Below are positions 61,401 through 64,000 of a stretch of DNA of 64,000 nucleotides, in pieces (the stretch's first letter is position 1; the number at the start of each line of letters is the position of its first letter). Where the stretch lies: NCBI GenBank assembly GCA_032718475.1, contig JAUCBJ010004880.1, positions 1 through 64,000 of the forward strand, given 5' to 3'. The stretch is from Nemertoderma westbladi (lineage: Eukaryota; Xenacoelomorpha; Nemertodermatida; Nemertodermatidae). The notes beneath the pieces were generated by a model. The model was not told the DNA's origin. It searched no databases and was given only the letters and a program-made list of their open reading frames with translations. Both the position numbers and the translations under genes were made by a program.

Positions 61401-61783
61401 AACAGATAAACTTTTGATTTAATAACTGAGTTAATCAATTTATGTACAAATTGCATTGTCACATTTGAAATCAGCAATCAGCAATTTTTAATCACTATAG
61501 AGAAATGCCGGCAGACTCAAAAACAAAGCCATCCAAATCATTCTGATGATACTTAAGTCAAGTCTGTTTAATTTTAATTGTTATAGGTTTAACTTCAAGG
61601 ATGGAAAACCAGCGGCAAATTTTGATAATTTCCCTATTGCGATGATTACTGTTTTCCAAATACTCACTGGGGAAGACTGGAATGAGGTTATGTACAATGG
61701 CATTAAAAGTCGATCCACTCCGGACACAAATCCCCATTTGAATATGTTGTTTGCTGCATACTACGTTGTACTGTGTCTGTTGG
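19177..61783 (+). CDS. Cav2: Cav2-type voltage-gated calcium channel alpha-1 subunit (14 exons, 3' end beyond window)
   Basis: This is the pore-forming subunit of a presynaptic-type high-voltage-activated calcium channel in the plasma membrane. Fourteen exons join in consistent phase to give 714 codons. In order they encode the N-terminal cytosolic segment (1-75), domain I S1-S6 (about 76-353), the AID helix that binds the beta subunit (about 375-393), an acidic I-II linker (394-480), and domain II S1 to the start of S6. The pore glutamates are E311 (CITMEGWTD) and E678 (ILTGEDWNE), matching the EEEE filter of calcium channels. Cav2 rather than Cav1 assignment rests on [20 protein letters not shown] after IS6, on [17 protein letters not shown], and on [18 protein letters not shown] in domain II. 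Domains III-IV should lie to the right. The start ATG at 19177 is the only in-frame ATG upstream in exon 1, but an upstream non-coding exon is possible. Confidence 0.93.
19404..19687 (+). other. U12-type (minor spliceosome) AT-AC intron
   Basis: The intron starts ATATCCTTTAC at 19404, an exact match to the minor-class 5' splice consensus. It has a branch-point match TTCCTTAAA at 19666-19674 and ends CATCCAC at 19687, about 14 bases after the branch A. Splicing here joins GAATGGCC to TCCTGTAGAATAT and yields [11 protein letters not shown], which restores the conserved EWPPFEY motif. No GT donor in the vicinity gives that product. Confidence 0.9.
19688..19793 (+). CDS. Cav2: Cav2 exon 2: IS1
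   Basis: 106 bases encode (P)[18 protein letters not shown] followed by [17 protein letters not shown], which is the IS1 helix and the S1-S2 loop. The donor is CTG|GTGAGT (phase 0). A LINE begins about 18 bases into the following intron. Confidence 0.92.
19971..22181 (-). CDS. LINE ORF2: reverse transcriptase with proline-rich decapeptide repeats
   Basis: A 736-codon open frame. After a short linker ([14 protein letters not shown] is a typical pre-RT motif) comes a stretch of tandem [10 protein letters not shown]-type decapeptides (about residues 55-210), then the RT. The RT shows [47 protein letters not shown] (motif A Asp), [17 protein letters not shown] (motif B) and [12 protein letters not shown] (catalytic YADD), then [15 protein letters not shown]. 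The frame extends upstream of the first Met into the endonuclease remnant side. It would polymerise cDNA at a nicked target. The absence of stops in RT suggests a young copy. Confidence 0.88.
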   Translation of the reverse strand: MDKNCYKFWQNVKKDNTIKSPPATTIGGASGTQNIANMWELHYRTIFNSATTPAPAPPAASVPTWMPPTASVPTWVPPSTSLPTSAPPAASVPTWAPPAASVPTWVPPSTSLPTSAPPAASVPTWAPPAASVPTWAPPAASVPTWAPPAASVPTWAPPADSVPTWAPPSTSVPTGTPPSGSVPPPAPTSASIPTSTWANPLGAVPTWLPPSTSEPPSVSPTVTTPSLVPPTVPPTIPNSDPHVHPSVPPPIAEAVYLKEILFSEDMVVSPNEIAELIRKLDRNKASGPDNLTAEHIIYASKRIMVLFSLIFTGFNIHGFLSPSMISSYISPVIKDKTGDTTDKSNYRPIAVSNIICKIYELFILRRIDCLLATTDNQFGFKDKLGTELCVYTLKEIINYYLINGSNLYISFLDASKAFDNVDHSKLFSRLFERKVPIFIIRVIIFMYSNQTMIVLWNGFKSLPFTCSNGVRQGSPLSPKFFNLFINQLSIDLCKSELGCSLNDMCINHLIYADDICIIASTPIALQELIDICSKFASANGMKFNGAKSKCVFMRSKMRKHFDFASIILDGKPLKVVESFKYLGHIISSDFSDDLDIGAQTRRFYGRANMLIRKFANCSNHIKLLLYTTYCSTIYCNALWSKIYYTKSVFNKLHTAINKTVRNLFRLPLFNVETGLPNSTSAMLVNLGIKSFIEIHRHALYSLHIRVDKSINSIISTVRLVCRPVSVLYSNFITLCR
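21530..22025. repeat. 30-base G/C-rich minisatellite inside LINE ORF2
   Basis: About sixteen 30-base units (plus-strand core GGGGGCGCCCAGGTGGGCAC followed by CGAAGCCGCA) lie head to tail between the endonuclease remnant and the RT. The length is a multiple of three, so several frames on both strands remain open. Only the minus frame in phase with the RT is meaningful. Confidence 0.92.
22262..22582 (-). pseudogene. LINE ORF2 N-terminus: AP-endonuclease fragment
   Basis: It begins [16 protein letters not shown] and continues [15 protein letters not shown] and [11 protein letters not shown]. These are the first motifs (N in the strand-1 motif, the catalytic QET Glu) of the APE-type endonuclease that nicks target DNA. 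It stops after about 106 residues. The central and C-terminal catalytic motifs (the SDH block) are missing, deleted between here and the RT frame. Confidence 0.8.
22586..23650 (-). CDS. LINE ORF1 protein
   Basis: A 354-codon open frame. The N-terminal ~100 residues are helical and charged. A short heptad-like stretch ([19 protein letters not shown], about 108-126) suggests a trimerising coiled coil. A disordered P/S/Q-rich linker with [11 protein letters not shown] follows. The C-terminus (about 250-330) reads [20 protein letters not shown]..., an RRM-like or LINE-type RNA-binding fold. Its stop codon lies three bases before the ORF2 Met, the tight ORF1-ORF2 spacing expected of a LINE. The function in RNP assembly is known for the family and inferred here. 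Confidence 0.7.
   Translation of the reverse strand: MTMSSALLGREYIKALFFDDVVDSMTCWPSFKTPDIENARSSVLSLISDRDVTKKFATKYNGDNKRKKYICDILSIFELQAFKNLDPRPQFVVEDFTLLPPVNPAASTLSQLVQEMGALKDRVACLEHGNKVMVSSRSFAEVSTPAPVVNQTSLGPDSSSNQSRNRRQPPKQVKMVNRDLSNGAPAHQPAPIDDTQEIITVEDTGTDDGMTTVGRNGRPLRFTSRPQPHRPKAVIGTGTTPGLKSVPRRSYIFVSRLDLGESTERLCQFVKSAFEVDVTCDEVQTRATEYKSFKLGCSHETAAILKDEGNCGKWPSGMVIREWTGGHRNPSVPAKLPPISLSTAGVAGEASNTQ
24021..24904. mobile_element. TA-flanked foldback MITE (copy 1)
   Basis: Terminal inverted repeats begin CACCATGACCCGTAATATAG and end with its near complement before GGTG, each bordered by TA (24019-24020 and 24905-24906). The arms continue almost to the middle, so the 884-base element is essentially one long palindrome. 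A C/G run sits at equivalent points of both arms (CCCCCCTCCC at about 24064; G12 at about 24851). The TA duplication points to Tc1/mariner-type mobilisation. It has no ORF. A relic of the same end is at about 23825. Confidence 0.85.
24955..25130. repeat. Partial arm related to the TA-flanked foldback, with C20 run
   Basis: A C run at 24985-25004 is followed by GCCAGATTTTCTACAAATCT, GAAATTTGAAAC and GAGCCGGAATTTTTATTTTCGC. This is the arm order of the 24021 and 48129 elements but more diverged. No terminal sequence is recognisable. Confidence 0.6.
25283..25422 (+). CDS. Cav2: Cav2 exon 3: IS2-IS3
   Basis: 140 bases, acceptor AATCTAG|GAC, donor GG|GTGAGT. It encodes [20 protein letters not shown] (IS2) and [21 protein letters not shown] (IS3). 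The length is the one I recall for the equivalent vertebrate CACNA1 exon. Confidence 0.93.
26546..26640 (+). CDS. Cav2: Cav2 exon 4: IS4 voltage sensor
   Basis: 95 bases, acceptor ATCAATAG|A, donor A|GTGAGT. It completes G158 and encodes [13 protein letters not shown] then [19 protein letters not shown]. Three Arg and one Lys (R174, R177, R180, K183) follow the three-residue spacing of S4. The position where Cav1/Cav2 usually have a further Arg or Lys is Q171. Confidence 0.93.
27047..27199 (+). CDS. Cav2: Cav2 exon 5: IS4-S5 linker and IS5
   Basis: 153 bases, acceptor TTTATTTCTAG|GT, donor ACAG|GTAAGAA. It encodes [20 protein letters not shown], then [20 protein letters not shown] and HNSCVDNTT. 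The donor is the first of three tandem copies. Confidence 0.93.
27191..27439. repeat. 83-base tandem triplication of the exon 5 donor
   Basis: ACTACAGGTAAGAAACGATT recurs at intervals of exactly 83 bases, with the donor GT at 27200, 27283 and 27366. The last ~9 exonic bases and ~74 intronic bases are included, with only a few substitutions between copies. Confidence 0.95.
27990..29940 (+). pseudogene. Mutator-like transposase (decayed)
   Basis: The first frame (27990-28862) has a basic N-terminus ([16 protein letters not shown]), a C..C cluster (ISCAICQF) and the catalytic-core start [19 protein letters not shown] with [16 protein letters not shown]. It then breaks after a 54-base internal duplication. 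Later blocks in other frames are [22 protein letters not shown] (second Asp block), [47 protein letters not shown] and ERCLPAYTQ. At least four frame changes and a small duplication near 29690-29760 make it non-functional. It is the same family as 11021-11938. Confidence 0.82.
30091..30420. mobile_element. Foldback MITE inside the TTAA element
   Basis: The left arm at 30093-30199 (GGAGATCTTCAAAATGTATA ... CAAAGTTACCATTTGG) is the inverted complement of 30299-30418 with few mismatches. There is no coding capacity. Confidence 0.75.
30650..33660 (+). mobile_element. CR1/L2-like LINE, 5'-truncated, (AAT)n tail
   Basis: The element starts within ORF2, near the end of the endonuclease, and ends at the tail GGAATAATAATAATAATAAT at about 33640-33658. 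A 20+ base G run lies in its 3' UTR (about 33343-33370). It is inserted in the TTAA transposon, downstream of the transposase relic. Confidence 0.85.
30696..33213 (+). pseudogene. ORF2 endonuclease C-terminus and reverse transcriptase
   Basis: The first frame (30696-31940) has the endonuclease end [16 protein letters not shown] and a SDH-like [11 protein letters not shown], then a linker, then RT blocks [16 protein letters not shown] and [20 protein letters not shown]. After a frameshift near 31938 come [32 protein letters not shown] (motif A) and [13 protein letters not shown] second break precedes [13 protein letters not shown] (YADD) and [17 protein letters not shown]. The final frame (32419-33213) is intact to the C-terminus ([12 protein letters not shown]). 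The two frame breaks inactivate it. Confidence 0.88.
33735..33940 (+). mobile_element. tRNA-derived SINE
   Basis: The RNA polymerase III box A TGGTGTAGTGG (33747-33757) and box B GGTTCGATCC (33790-33799) are spaced as in a tRNA. They are followed by a non-tRNA body (TGCTTTAAAGGGACCAGCC, AGGGCGCATCTCT) shared with the minus-strand copy at 18430-18610. It is transcribed by Pol III if active and depends on LINE machinery. Confidence 0.8.
34939..35174 (+). CDS. Cav2: Cav2 exon 6: domain I turret, pore helix and filter
   Basis: 236 bases, acceptor TTTTATTAG|AT, donor TAT|GTTAGT. It encodes a long cysteine-containing extracellular loop ([31 protein letters not shown]) and [17 protein letters not shown] with the filter Glu E311. 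The transposon cluster in the preceding intron ends only about 330 bases upstream. Confidence 0.94.
35657..35760 (+). CDS. Cav2: Cav2 exon 7: IS6
   Basis: 104 bases, acceptor TTTTTCTAG|GTT, donor GG|GTAAGT. It encodes [20 protein letters not shown] and [15 protein letters not shown], the IS6 helix and activation gate. Confidence 0.93.
35857..37524. mobile_element. Non-autonomous DNA transposon with 8-base TSD
   Basis: The ends GGGTATATCTTTTGCGTAGA (35857) and, inverted, GGGGTATAACTTTTGCGTAG (ending 37524) open inverted repeats of about 105 bases rich in CCTACATGTAGG motifs. The octamer TGATTTTT borders both sides (35849-35856 and 37525-37532). No transposase frame lies inside, so it is mobilised in trans. 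An 8-base duplication fits hAT- or P-type insertion. The terminal sequence does not match the P-like neighbour. Confidence 0.85.
37546..41128 (+). mobile_element. P-superfamily DNA transposon, full length
   Basis: The 61-base TIRs (37546-37606 and 41068-41128) start CAAGGCCTACTGTACTAAAG and match at all but about six positions. The octamer GTTTGTCT flanks both ends (37538-37545 and 41129-41136), the 8-base target duplication of P elements. The 3583-base element carries one THAP-transposase gene. An internal inverted repeat AACCGGTTTCAGCCCCAA (37685-37702) and its complement (37809-37826) sits between the left TIR and the gene. Confidence 0.93.
37903..40435 (+). pseudogene. THAP-domain P-like transposase, one frameshift
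   Basis: The first frame (37903-39111, 402 codons) opens with a THAP zinc finger: [13 protein letters not shown] (C2), then W29-type aromatic residues, CAKHW (CxxH), and a VFPS end near residue 92. A linker follows, then the P-element core with DEMKIKSAL (catalytic Asp region). The second frame (overlapping from 39068 to 40435) resumes with [14 protein letters not shown] (the helix-turn-helix/GTP-binding insertion side), TRGLVDLV and [17 protein letters not shown], which holds the late acidic catalytic residues, then [13 protein letters not shown] single shift at about 39100-39112 separates them. All else is intact, so either a recent mutation or an assembly base error is possible. It would cut and paste the element. 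Confidence 0.88.
41137..42075. other. Intron sequence without further features
   Basis: AT-rich intron between the P-like element and exon 8. No ORF, repeat or RNA gene is recognised. Confidence 0.5.
42076..42191 (+). CDS. Cav2: Cav2 exon 8: start of I-II linker with the AID
   Basis: 116 bases, acceptor TATATTTGCAG|G, donor G|GTTAGT. It encodes [20 protein letters not shown] then [18 protein letters not shown]. The alpha-interaction domain (E, L, GY, WI in register) binds the cytosolic beta subunit. In Cav2 channels this segment usually carries QXXER for G-beta-gamma; here the first position is Met (M376). Confidence 0.94.
42290..42663 (+). pseudogene. RTE-like LINE C-terminal fragment
   Basis: The translation gives [17 protein letters not shown], then [14 protein letters not shown], a stop, [20 protein letters not shown] and [19 protein letters not shown]. 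These are the same C-terminal blocks as in 7858-8100. It lies just past the exon 8 donor. Confidence 0.82.
43158..43500 (-). pseudogene. RTE-like LINE RT fragment, minus strand
   Basis: On the minus strand: [34 protein letters not shown] and [10 protein letters not shown], then further on a segment matching the ...[15 protein letters not shown] block. It is nearly collinear with 8900-9150 and is opposite in orientation to the neighbouring fragment at 42290. Confidence 0.78.
43501..44040. other. Unassigned repeat-like stretch
   Basis: Richer in GC than its surroundings. Minus-strand segments ([20 protein letters not shown]) look coding-like but match nothing I can name. It may be another LINE remnant. 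Confidence 0.35.
44045..44410. repeat. Degenerate minisatellite of GTATTGTATTGTTATAGCTC units
   Basis: After a (TA)n tract, units containing TATTGTATTGTTATAGCTCG and GTATAGGTCGGTATAGC repeat irregularly for about 350 bases. Confidence 0.85.
44556..45297. mobile_element. TTAA-flanked MITE with G-run ends
   Basis: The left end GGGGGGGGTACACCATTTTC (44556) mirrors the right end AAAATGGTGTACCCCCC with an expanded C run (about 22, 45275-45297). TTAA lies directly outside both ends (44552-44555 and 45298-45301). There is no ORF. The terminal architecture (TTAA, then G run, then GTA) is shared with the transposon at 27712-34610. Confidence 0.85.
45460..47910. repeat. AT-rich repeat cluster with TGTTCTAGAACA palindromes
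   Basis: Related ~160-base segments occur at about 45460-45640 (plus), 47180-47335 (inverted) and 47750-47905 (plus), sharing AAAATAACTAGC, TTCTAGAATAGT and GTAGYGCTRTACGGAA. The 12-base palindrome TGTTCTAGAACA is perfect at 45964, 45985, 46383, 46404, 47316 and 47763, with several near copies (45479, 45542, 47827). It may be one composite or several nested non-autonomous elements. Boundaries are not resolved. Confidence 0.65.
46483..46965 (-). CDS. Orphan 160-codon ORF of unknown function
   Basis: An ATG-started minus-strand frame is embedded in the palindrome cluster. The N-terminal ~90 residues are acidic and Ser/Gly-rich ([15 protein letters not shown]). A hydrophobic helix (about 91-112, [20 protein letters not shown]) could span a membrane, and a short basic tail follows. 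There is no recognised domain. Its GC content is higher than the flanks, which favours former or present coding. It could be an accessory gene of a transposon or a single-exon host gene. The plus-strand frame over the same bases is taken as a shadow. Confidence 0.35.
   Translation of the reverse strand: MEGESGNTDINDSTPYISEINGFKAKINSIKSTTPEVVVTGDSGAKCSYEYGSNDVESVIIGSGPVGSDQGVSDGAASDDDDTEGDDGSTIAIVRVGVEAVGLCLIAIGFCKAMYKIVKEINTLYKNEGRGCREETSVPMPISSLRHYYGMFTHDHIFLL
48129..49073. mobile_element. TA-flanked foldback MITE (copy 2)
   Basis: Ends CACCATGTCCCGTAATATAG and its complement, bordered by TA (48127-48128 and 49074-49075). The arms extend most of the 945 bases. A C run (~20, from 48181) and a G run (~17, from 49013) occupy the same place in the two arms. 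It is the same family as 24021-24904. Confidence 0.88.
49074..49654. other. Intron sequence without further features
   Basis: Short frames at 49185-49388 are not supported. It ends in the polypyrimidine tract and AG of exon 9. Confidence 0.5.
49655..49858 (+). CDS. Cav2: Cav2 exon 9: acidic I-II linker
   Basis: 204 bases, acceptor TATTTTAG|AT. It encodes [27 protein letters not shown] and a run of eight Asp followed by EDDDED, translated from a (GAT)n microsatellite, then SPPFQR. The phase needed by exon 10 (one base left over) points to the donor GAT|GTAGGT at 49859. The stronger-looking AG|GTAAAC four bases further would leave two bases and break the frame. An unrecognised mini-exon in between cannot be excluded. 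Confidence 0.8.
49859..55120. repeat. 24-base minisatellite, 218 copies, starting at the exon 9 splice donor
   Basis: The unit begins GTAGGTAAACCAACCACGGC and ends TACT. From 49859 to 55120 the spacing accounts for exactly 218 units plus six extra GCTAC five-base insertions (at about 51201, 53030, 53443, 54240, 54653 and 54826). Unit variants (GAAGG, TTCGG, CATCCATGG, GTAAG) form higher-order patterns, including a 1210-base block repeated at 53025 and 54235. Every unit contains candidate 5' splice sites. All three plus and several minus frames are open for long distances only because 24 is a multiple of three. Confidence 0.97.
55440..55545 (+). mobile_element. tRNA-like segment (SINE head or tRNA relic)
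   Basis: TGGTTAGCGCT (55460-55470) resembles a Pol III box A and GGTTCAACCCC (55510-55520) a box B at tRNA spacing. No convincing cloverleaf acceptor stem is seen, so a SINE head or decayed tRNA is more likely than a gene. Confidence 0.45.
55706..55906 (+). CDS. Cav2: Cav2 exon 10: end of linker and IIS1
   Basis: 201 bases, acceptor TTAATTCTAG|AC, donor A|GTATGT. It encodes [20 protein letters not shown], then [20 protein letters not shown] and [20 protein letters not shown]. The basic/cysteine patch is followed by the IIS1 helix and the HYDQPEWLT motif of Cav2. Confidence 0.93.
56470..56582 (+). CDS. Cav2: Cav2 exon 11: IIS2-IIS3 start
   Basis: 113 bases, acceptor GTGTTTCAG|AT, donor GTG|GTAAGT. 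It encodes [20 protein letters not shown] and [15 protein letters not shown]. Confidence 0.93.
56600..57150. other. Intron; partial repeat resembling the downstream foldback
   Basis: Around 56893-56930 GTGGGGCGATCCACG and an extended GTT/GTC-rich stretch resemble the arm and microsatellite of the element at 57152-57655. Nothing else is recognised. Confidence 0.4.
57152..57655. mobile_element. Foldback MITE with GTC-repeat
   Basis: The left arm 57152-57228 (GTTGGCGGAGCCTTAGCGAA, TTGACACTGTTAGGGGGTGG) is complementary to 57572-57655. A (GTC)n tract at 57228-57280 lies just inside the left arm, and duplicated CCGCTAGAGGGCCA segments lie between. A related end is at 61165-61215. Confidence 0.75.
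57906..58024 (+). CDS. Cav2: Cav2 exon 12: IIS3-IIS4 voltage sensor
   Basis: 119 bases, acceptor TCATTTTAG|GTG, donor CA|GTAAGT. It encodes [15 protein letters not shown], then [20 protein letters not shown]. The gating charges R593, R596, R599 and K602 are in register. The split codon gives Q605 where vertebrate Cav2 channels have Lys. Confidence 0.93.
58100..58428 (+). mobile_element. 3' end of an RTE-like LINE with (TAG)n tail
   Basis: AGTCATGGGGGATAGGGAGT, GACGGCGCAATTTTGTTGAT and GGCACAGCATTCTTAA match the complement of 7790-7880. The copy ends in (TAG)7 at about 58407-58428. A short direct repeat GTGCACCTTCACTAG occurs at its 5' side. Confidence 0.8.
58430..59080. other. Intron sequence, nothing recognised
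   Basis: AT-rich, with no repeat or coding segment that I can support. Confidence 0.5.
59081..59327. repeat. 50-base tandem repeat (x5) of the exon 13 acceptor and exon start
   Basis: TTGGTTTACAGATACTGGAR recurs at 59081, 59131, 59181, 59231 and 59281. Each unit holds a polypyrimidine-AG acceptor and the first ~35 bases of exon 13. Only the last copy runs on into the rest of the exon. Confidence 0.96.
59292..59423 (+). CDS. Cav2: Cav2 exon 13: IIS4-S5 linker and IIS5
   Basis: 132 bases from the fifth tandem acceptor, donor AG|GTGTGT. It encodes (Q)[20 protein letters not shown], then [20 protein letters not shown] and FGGR. Starting at the second copy (150 bases upstream, in phase) meets a TGA, and the other copies are out of phase. 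The fifth acceptor is therefore the only productive one. Confidence 0.93.
60071..61121. mobile_element. TIR-bounded non-autonomous DNA transposon
   Basis: The left end AATAGGGTTAGTGCGTGAAA and the complement of the right end, AATAGGGTTGGTGCGCGAAA, extend into inverted repeats of about 90 bases (AAGAAGGTGC.CTGAATCGAG included). The interior carries the dispersed repeat shared with 16040-16355, a C run (about 60658-60677) and short CCCTAA/TTAGGG stretches. No target duplication is evident and there is no ORF. Confidence 0.7.
61587..61783 (+). CDS. Cav2: Cav2 exon 14: domain II pore and IIS6 start
   Basis: 197 bases, acceptor TTGTTATAG|G, donor G|GTTAGT. It encodes [20 protein letters not shown], then [20 protein letters not shown] with filter Glu E678, and [16 protein letters not shown] (IIS6). 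The next exon (rest of IIS6) is not found before 64000. Confidence 0.94.
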
Positions 61784-62479
61784 GTTAGTAGTTTAATTTA
61801 TTATTTTTCATTTACAAATACCAAATATAAAAATACAAATATAAAAGAAAATAAAATAAAAAAGGCCATTAACGCAAGACATCATGATGTCCATATGGCG
61901 TTATTATTTTCACATTATTGCTTCAGCCACACGTTATGGAACGGGGTCATCTGTGGAGTGCAGGCTTCCCAGGGCTCATGGTAGGTGATGCATATGGCCT
62001 AATATGGTTGTGTCGGGAGTTTCGGCTGTGCAGGATTTTGGCTGCACACTATAGTGCACAATAGGTATATAGCCGTTTGAAATGTTGGTAATTCAAGTTG
62101 ATGGCTCTCAGTCTACATGCCCATCGATAAATAGAATCCCTGATGGATAAAGTCTTTAGGATATAGGCTTCACTTCCTGGCGACTGCAGGATGTCCTACA
62201 ACTGGTCGACACAACTGATGCCTTCTGCCTTCCCTCTGCCGATCCGACAAATCGCTGAGATCATGGTTGTTAATCGCGAGTAGTATCTCACAATGTTATG
62301 GAAGGATGGGTGGGGGGGTTATTATTTATGACCAAGAGTTCAAGAGCTATTGTTCAAGAGTTAATATGTATTTGTTTTGTTAAAAAATTAATTTAATTTA
62401 ATATTAATCATTAAGGGGAAGGAGCAGGCTGCAGTGGTGGTGGTTTTCACCAAAAATTAAACTAACTTTATTTCCTTAT
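61784..62479. other. Intron sequence, nothing recognised
   Basis: No Cav2 exon, RNA gene or repeat unit could be identified. The start of the LINE at about 62480 is not sharply defined. Confidence 0.45.
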
Positions 62480-64000
62480 AAACAAAAAGTGGAGAAACAG
62501 CATGATCAACTGCAAGGCATACAGCTCGTTCAACCTAATTGGTTCGGACCACATAATTGTGTCTGCAGAGATCAGACTCAGTTTGAGAGCCATCAAACCC
62601 AGGACAAGCAAGCAAATCAACTATGACTGGGAGAAACTCAGAACTGACAATGCAGTAAAGGATACTTACACAGTAGAAGTACAAAACCGCTTTGAAGCAC
62701 TTCAGTCAATGAATGAAGGCCAGTCCACCAATTCAATATACCAGAATATAATAACAGTCCACAAGGAATCAGCTAGGAGGCATATCCCCCAGAAACCCAA
62801 ACACAGTATGTGCCATGGAAAAACTCTGAGGTTACTTGTAAGAGAGAAGATCTTAAAATAGCCTACAAAGTAAAAACCGAACAACCAACAACCGAAAACA
62901 TTAACAAGTTTGAGAAAGCTGAGGACGATCTTAAATTGGCCTACAACATCAGCCAGGAGAAGTACATACAGGATAAAACTGAGGCAATTACAACTGCATA
63001 CATACAGCAACAATCAAGACTTACCTGACAAACTGTAAATGAGGTATCTGGTCGGAAAAGTTGTGCAAAGAGGCGCCTCAAAGCCGATAGTCCTGAAGAA
63101 TATGTTGGGAAGTGGAAAAATCACTTCAGCAACTTGCTTGGGCAGCCACCAAACATCGAGGTCAGCCCTACGAGGAAAATATATGACAAGACACTACCTA
63201 TAGAAACAGGGGACTTCACACCTGCCGAACTCCAAAGAAGCATTAAAAGCATGTCCAATAATAAAGCTAGTGGATTAGATGAAATCCCAGCGGAGGTATG
63301 GAAAACTGAAGTGCTAAACAGACCATTATTGAATGTTTGCAACCAGATGTTAAAAGGGGAAAAGCCACCACCAATTTGGACTAAAGGTCAACTAAATCCT
63401 CTCCCCAAGAAAGGAGACCTCGGTATCCGACCAACAAACTATCATGGGATCTGTCTGCTTGTGGTAGCTGCCGAAATATACAATAAAATTATTCTTTATA
63501 GGATTAGGCCTCACATAGAGAAACTACTGCGTAAGAGCCAAAACGGATTTTGACCAAATAGATCAATAAAATCTCAGATACTTGCACTGGAGACTGATTG
63601 AAGGAATTAAGTCAAAGAAATCTCCCCACAGTCATGACTTTTGTGGACTTCAAGAAGGCATTCGACTCCATCCATAGAGGTAAAATGCTTGAAATCCTAA
63701 GAGCTTATGGAATACAAGAAGTAATTGATGCTGGCATTGGATTGTTATATTGTGACACAGAAGCACAGGTACTGTCACCAGATGGTGAAACTGAGTTTTT
63801 CTCAATCCTGGCTGGCGTACTGCAAGGTGACACATTAGCACCACTACTATTTGTAATTGTGCTGGATTACGCAATGAGGACGGCCACAAAGGGTGAAGAC
63901 CTGGGATTCACACTTCAAGAACGCAGAAGTAGTAGATATCCGGCAACTACAGTTACAGACACCGACTTTGCGGATGACATCGCCCTGCTCTCTAATACCT
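62480..64000 (+). mobile_element. RTE-like LINE running off the window
   Basis: It begins in the C-terminal part of the endonuclease (SSFNLIGSDHIIVSAEIRLS with the SDH catalytic motif) and proceeds through the linker into RT. The right end and tail lie beyond 64000. It is on the same strand as the channel gene, in the intron after exon 14. Confidence 0.85.
62490..64000 (+). pseudogene. Endonuclease C-terminus and reverse transcriptase of the RTE-like LINE
   Basis: After SDHIIVSAEIRLSLR and the linker, the RT shows KSMSNNKASGLDEIPAEVWK, LNPLPKKGDLGIRPTNYHGI, AEIYNKIILYRIRPHIEKLL and SQNGF. A stop/frameshift follows near 63553. Then come MTFVDFKKAFDSIHRGKM (motif A), AGVLQGDTLAPLLFVIVLDY (motif B) and TDFADDIALLSNT (catalytic FADD) at the window edge. 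Several interruptions in 62830-63070 and at 63553 show decay. Confidence 0.87.

Overview
The window is animal (invertebrate) nuclear DNA. It is AT-rich and intron-rich, with small exons bounded by GT-AG splice sites, many DNA transposons and non-LTR retrotransposons, and many minisatellites. Nothing in it looks bacterial or organellar. The species cannot be named from the sequence. The repeat mix (P-like, TTAA-target and Mutator-like DNA transposons, RTE-like and CR1/L2-like LINEs, tRNA-derived SINEs, foldback MITEs) suggests a marine invertebrate, but that is inference.

One host gene is clear. It is a Cav2-type voltage-gated calcium channel alpha-1 subunit on the + strand, running from its N-terminal exon near 19177 to the domain II pore exon at 61587-61783 and continuing past the window. 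I could place 14 exons with matching phases (2143 coding bases, 714 codons). They cover the N-terminus, domain I (S1-S6), the beta-subunit-binding AID helix, the I-II linker and domain II up to the pore/S6. Introns are swollen by transposons. Intron 1 is a minor-class (U12) AT-AC intron at the conserved channel position.

Layout: 1-19000 is upstream repeat-rich DNA (LINE ORF1 remnant with a triplicated 284-base segment, RTE-like LINE, Ty3/gypsy-type integrase relic, LINE split around a Mutator-like transposase, several minisatellites, SINE). 19177-19793 holds channel exons 1-2. 19812-23700 is a minus-strand LINE inserted about 18 bases past the exon 2 donor. 25283-27199 holds exons 3-5. 27712-34610 is a composite TTAA-flanked transposon carrying a decayed Mutator-like transposase, a foldback element, a CR1/L2-like LINE and a SINE. 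34939-35760 holds exons 6-7. 35857-37524 is a non-autonomous element with an 8-base TSD. 37546-41128 is a P-like transposon with 61-base TIRs and an 8-base TSD. Exon 8 is at 42076, followed by LINE pieces, a TTAA MITE, a TGTTCTAGAACA palindrome cluster with an orphan ORF, and a TA-flanked foldback. Exon 9 at 49655 runs directly into a 5262-base, 218-copy minisatellite. 55706-61783 holds exons 10-14, and an RTE-like LINE runs off the right edge.

The most unusual observation is that three separate splice boundaries of the channel gene are tandemly multiplied: the exon 5 donor (83 bases x 3), the exon 9 donor (24 bases x 218, the array beginning exactly at the predicted intron start) and the exon 13 acceptor plus exon start (50 bases x 5). 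The gene therefore presents long series of near-identical competing splice sites, while a full-length reading frame is still preserved by one choice at each place.
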